Shown here piece by piece: positions 62,912-64,000 of a stretch of 64,000 nucleotides of DNA. The stretch comes from Paraburkholderia sp. NMBU_R16 (GTDB lineage: Bacteria > Pseudomonadota > Gammaproteobacteria > Burkholderiales > Burkholderiaceae). The stretch covers positions 1 to 64,000 of the forward strand of contig NZ_JAAAYE010000022.1 of the NCBI RefSeq assembly GCF_013282575.1. The letters run 5' to 3'. The position numbers and the translations under genes were made by a program. The notes under the pieces were generated by a model. The model had not been told where the DNA came from and searched no databases. It worked only from the letters and a program-made list of their open reading frames with translations. The first letter of the stretch is position 1. Each line of letters begins with the position of its first letter.

Positions 62912-63014
62912 TCGAACGCCCGCTGAGCAGACGAGACGACCGGCCGATTCCCGGCCCGCGCGACTCCGCATCGATCGGGGCGGACTCGCGCCGAGGCGTC
63001 TGTGAAGCGATCCA

Positions 63015-63055
63015 TTGACGCGGATCAGTGACTGCGCGGCACGGCCGCCTATGCT
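63015..63055 (+). promoter_or_regulatory. FNR/Anr box and -10 element of the ftsH paralogue
   Basis: TTGAC-GCGG-ATCAG at 63015-63028 has one mismatch to consensus and is followed after exactly 21 nt by TATGCT (63050-63055). The ATG is at 63100. Confidence 0.65.
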
Positions 63056-63099
63056 CACGATAGGGTTACTGCAAAGGGCGGAGAAAACCGCGCGTCCCA

Positions 63100-64000
63100 A
63101 TGGAAAAAAACGACTACTTCAGTCTCGCGGTCACGCTAGGCTTGGCGATGCTGCTCATGTTCCAACTGCTGACGGGCAGCCCGCCGGCACGGGAAATCGC
63201 CTACAGCGATTTCCGCACGTTGCTCGCCGCGAAGCAGGTGGATGCGCTCGTCGTCACCCCGACGCAGATCATGGGCGAAATACGCATGCCGGCTGCGGCA
63301 GCGCTGCTGCCGGCGTCGGATGCGGCAGCGATCCGGAGCAACGGTGCGCCGTGGCGCTTCTGGACGCACCGGATCAGCGACGATCATCTGACCGAAAGCC
63401 TCGCTGCAGCGGGTGTCCGCTACCGCGGTGCACCCGATAGCAACTGGGGCGGGGCGATTTTGTCATGGGCGCTGCCCGTCGTGGGATTCGTCGTGCTCTG
63501 GGGCTTCTTGATGCGTCGTGGCGGCGCGATGCGCGACTTCGCCGGCGTCGGCAAGAGCCGCGCGCGCGTCTATGCGCAAACGGAAATGGGCGTCACCTTC
63601 GGCGACATTGCCGGCATCGACGAGGCCAAGGCCGAGCTGCAGCAGATCGTCGAATTCCTGCGCCACGGCGAGCGCTATCGCCGGCTCGGCGGCAAGATTC
63701 CGAAGGGCGTGTTGATCGTGGGCGCGCCGGGCACCGGTAAGACGCTGCTCGCGAAGGCCGTCGCGGGCGAGGCTGGCGTGCCGTTCTTTTCGATCAGCGG
63801 CTCCGCGTTCGTGGAGATGTTCGTTGGGGTGGGCGCGGCGCGCGTGCGGGATCTGTTCGAACAGGCGCAACAGAAGGCTCCGTGCATCGTCTTCATCGAC
63901 GAGCTCGACGCGCTCGGGAAGGTGCGCGGCGCGAGCGCATTGTCGGGCAACGATGAGCGCGAGCAAACGCTCAATCAATTGCTCGTGGAAATGGACGGCT
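63100..64000 (+). CDS. FtsH-like AAA+ membrane protease, partial
   Basis: This gene runs off the right end; 300 residues are visible. Two membrane helices (about 8-24 and 118-137) flank a periplasmic domain of about 90 residues. Then comes the AAA+ module with [20 protein letters not shown], Walker A GAPGTGKT (208-215) and Walker [10 protein letters not shown] (Asp267-Glu268). The zinc protease part lies outside. The FNR-type promoter and location suggest a second FtsH for stress, not the housekeeping copy. Confidence 0.88.
   Translation, partial: MEKNDYFSLAVTLGLAMLLMFQLLTGSPPAREIAYSDFRTLLAAKQVDALVVTPTQIMGEIRMPAAAALLPASDAAAIRSNGAPWRFWTHRISDDHLTESLAAAGVRYRGAPDSNWGGAILSWALPVVGFVVLWGFLMRRGGAMRDFAGVGKSRARVYAQTEMGVTFGDIAGIDEAKAELQQIVEFLRHGERYRRLGGKIPKGVLIVGAPGTGKTLLAKAVAGEAGVPFFSISGSAFVEMFVGVGAARVRDLFEQAQQKAPCIVFIDELDALGKVRGASALSGNDEREQTLNQLLVEMDG

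Noticed and set aside
1-64000. tRNA, rRNA, CRISPR arrays, insertion sequences and integrases
   Set aside because: None was recognised by reading; small RNAs cannot be excluded without a dedicated scan.

Overview
This window reads as a chromosomal segment of a GC-rich betaproteobacterium of the family Burkholderiaceae (Burkholderia, Paraburkholderia or Trinickia-like). The evidence is gene order and family membership. A Flp/Tad pilus locus ends next to a second, long-tailed Hfq. The window also carries DUF2968, DUF3613 and DUF2282 proteins and a class I PHA synthase. Its right end resembles the low-oxygen-activated (lxa) locus known from Burkholderia cenocepacia. No tRNA, rRNA, CRISPR array or insertion sequence was recognised. 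All family calls come from reading the sequence, not from searches.

Layout. (1) 628-13631: a compact Flp/Tad pilus locus on the + strand: flp pilin, prepilin peptidase, tadE, cpaB (frameshifted), secretin, tadZ, tadA ATPase, tadB, tadC, tadD, a DUF3613 protein, tadG and a sigma-54 activator. (2) 13698-16110: a DUF2968 lipoprotein, a GNAT enzyme, a small hypothetical protein and an Hfq2-like RNA chaperone. (3) 16535-30084: metabolic and regulatory genes: a vanillyl-alcohol-oxidase/4-cresol-dehydrogenase type flavoprotein with a Tat-signal partner, a PsrA-like TetR with an MFS carrier, a LysR/MFS divergent pair around a 16-bp palindrome, an orphan bufferin-like DUF2282 gene behind an ECF-type promoter, a FrnE-type DsbA, a TPR protein and a GGDEF/EAL protein. 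(4) 30168-36804: an EF-G paralogue, a NarL-type two-component pair and a DegP-like protease. (5) 36937-41089: an accessory stretch with a HisG-fold protein carrying a disordered N-terminal extension, a secreted beta-propeller and an orphan Ser/Arg-rich protein. (6) 41243-46009: a CUT2 sugar ABC transporter with two permeases. (7) 46154-49587: small secreted, VOC, aspartoacylase-like, PLDc_N/TPR and cytochrome c genes.

(8) 49696-64000 is a stress and low-oxygen island: four universal stress proteins, an acetoacetyl-CoA reductase, Hsp20, a BON-domain protein, a phaC-pta-ackA-LOG operon, a zinc alcohol dehydrogenase, a PfkB kinase and an FtsH paralogue cut by the window end. Seven FNR/Anr-type boxes (TTGAC-N4-RTCAA type) lie before its transcription units. 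At six of them a -10-like hexamer (TAGACT, TAGAGT, TACAGT or TATGCT) sits 21 or 22 nt beyond the box. This is the geometry of class II FNR activation and suggests one oxygen-controlled regulon for PHA storage, acetate/ATP generation, redox balancing and protein quality control.
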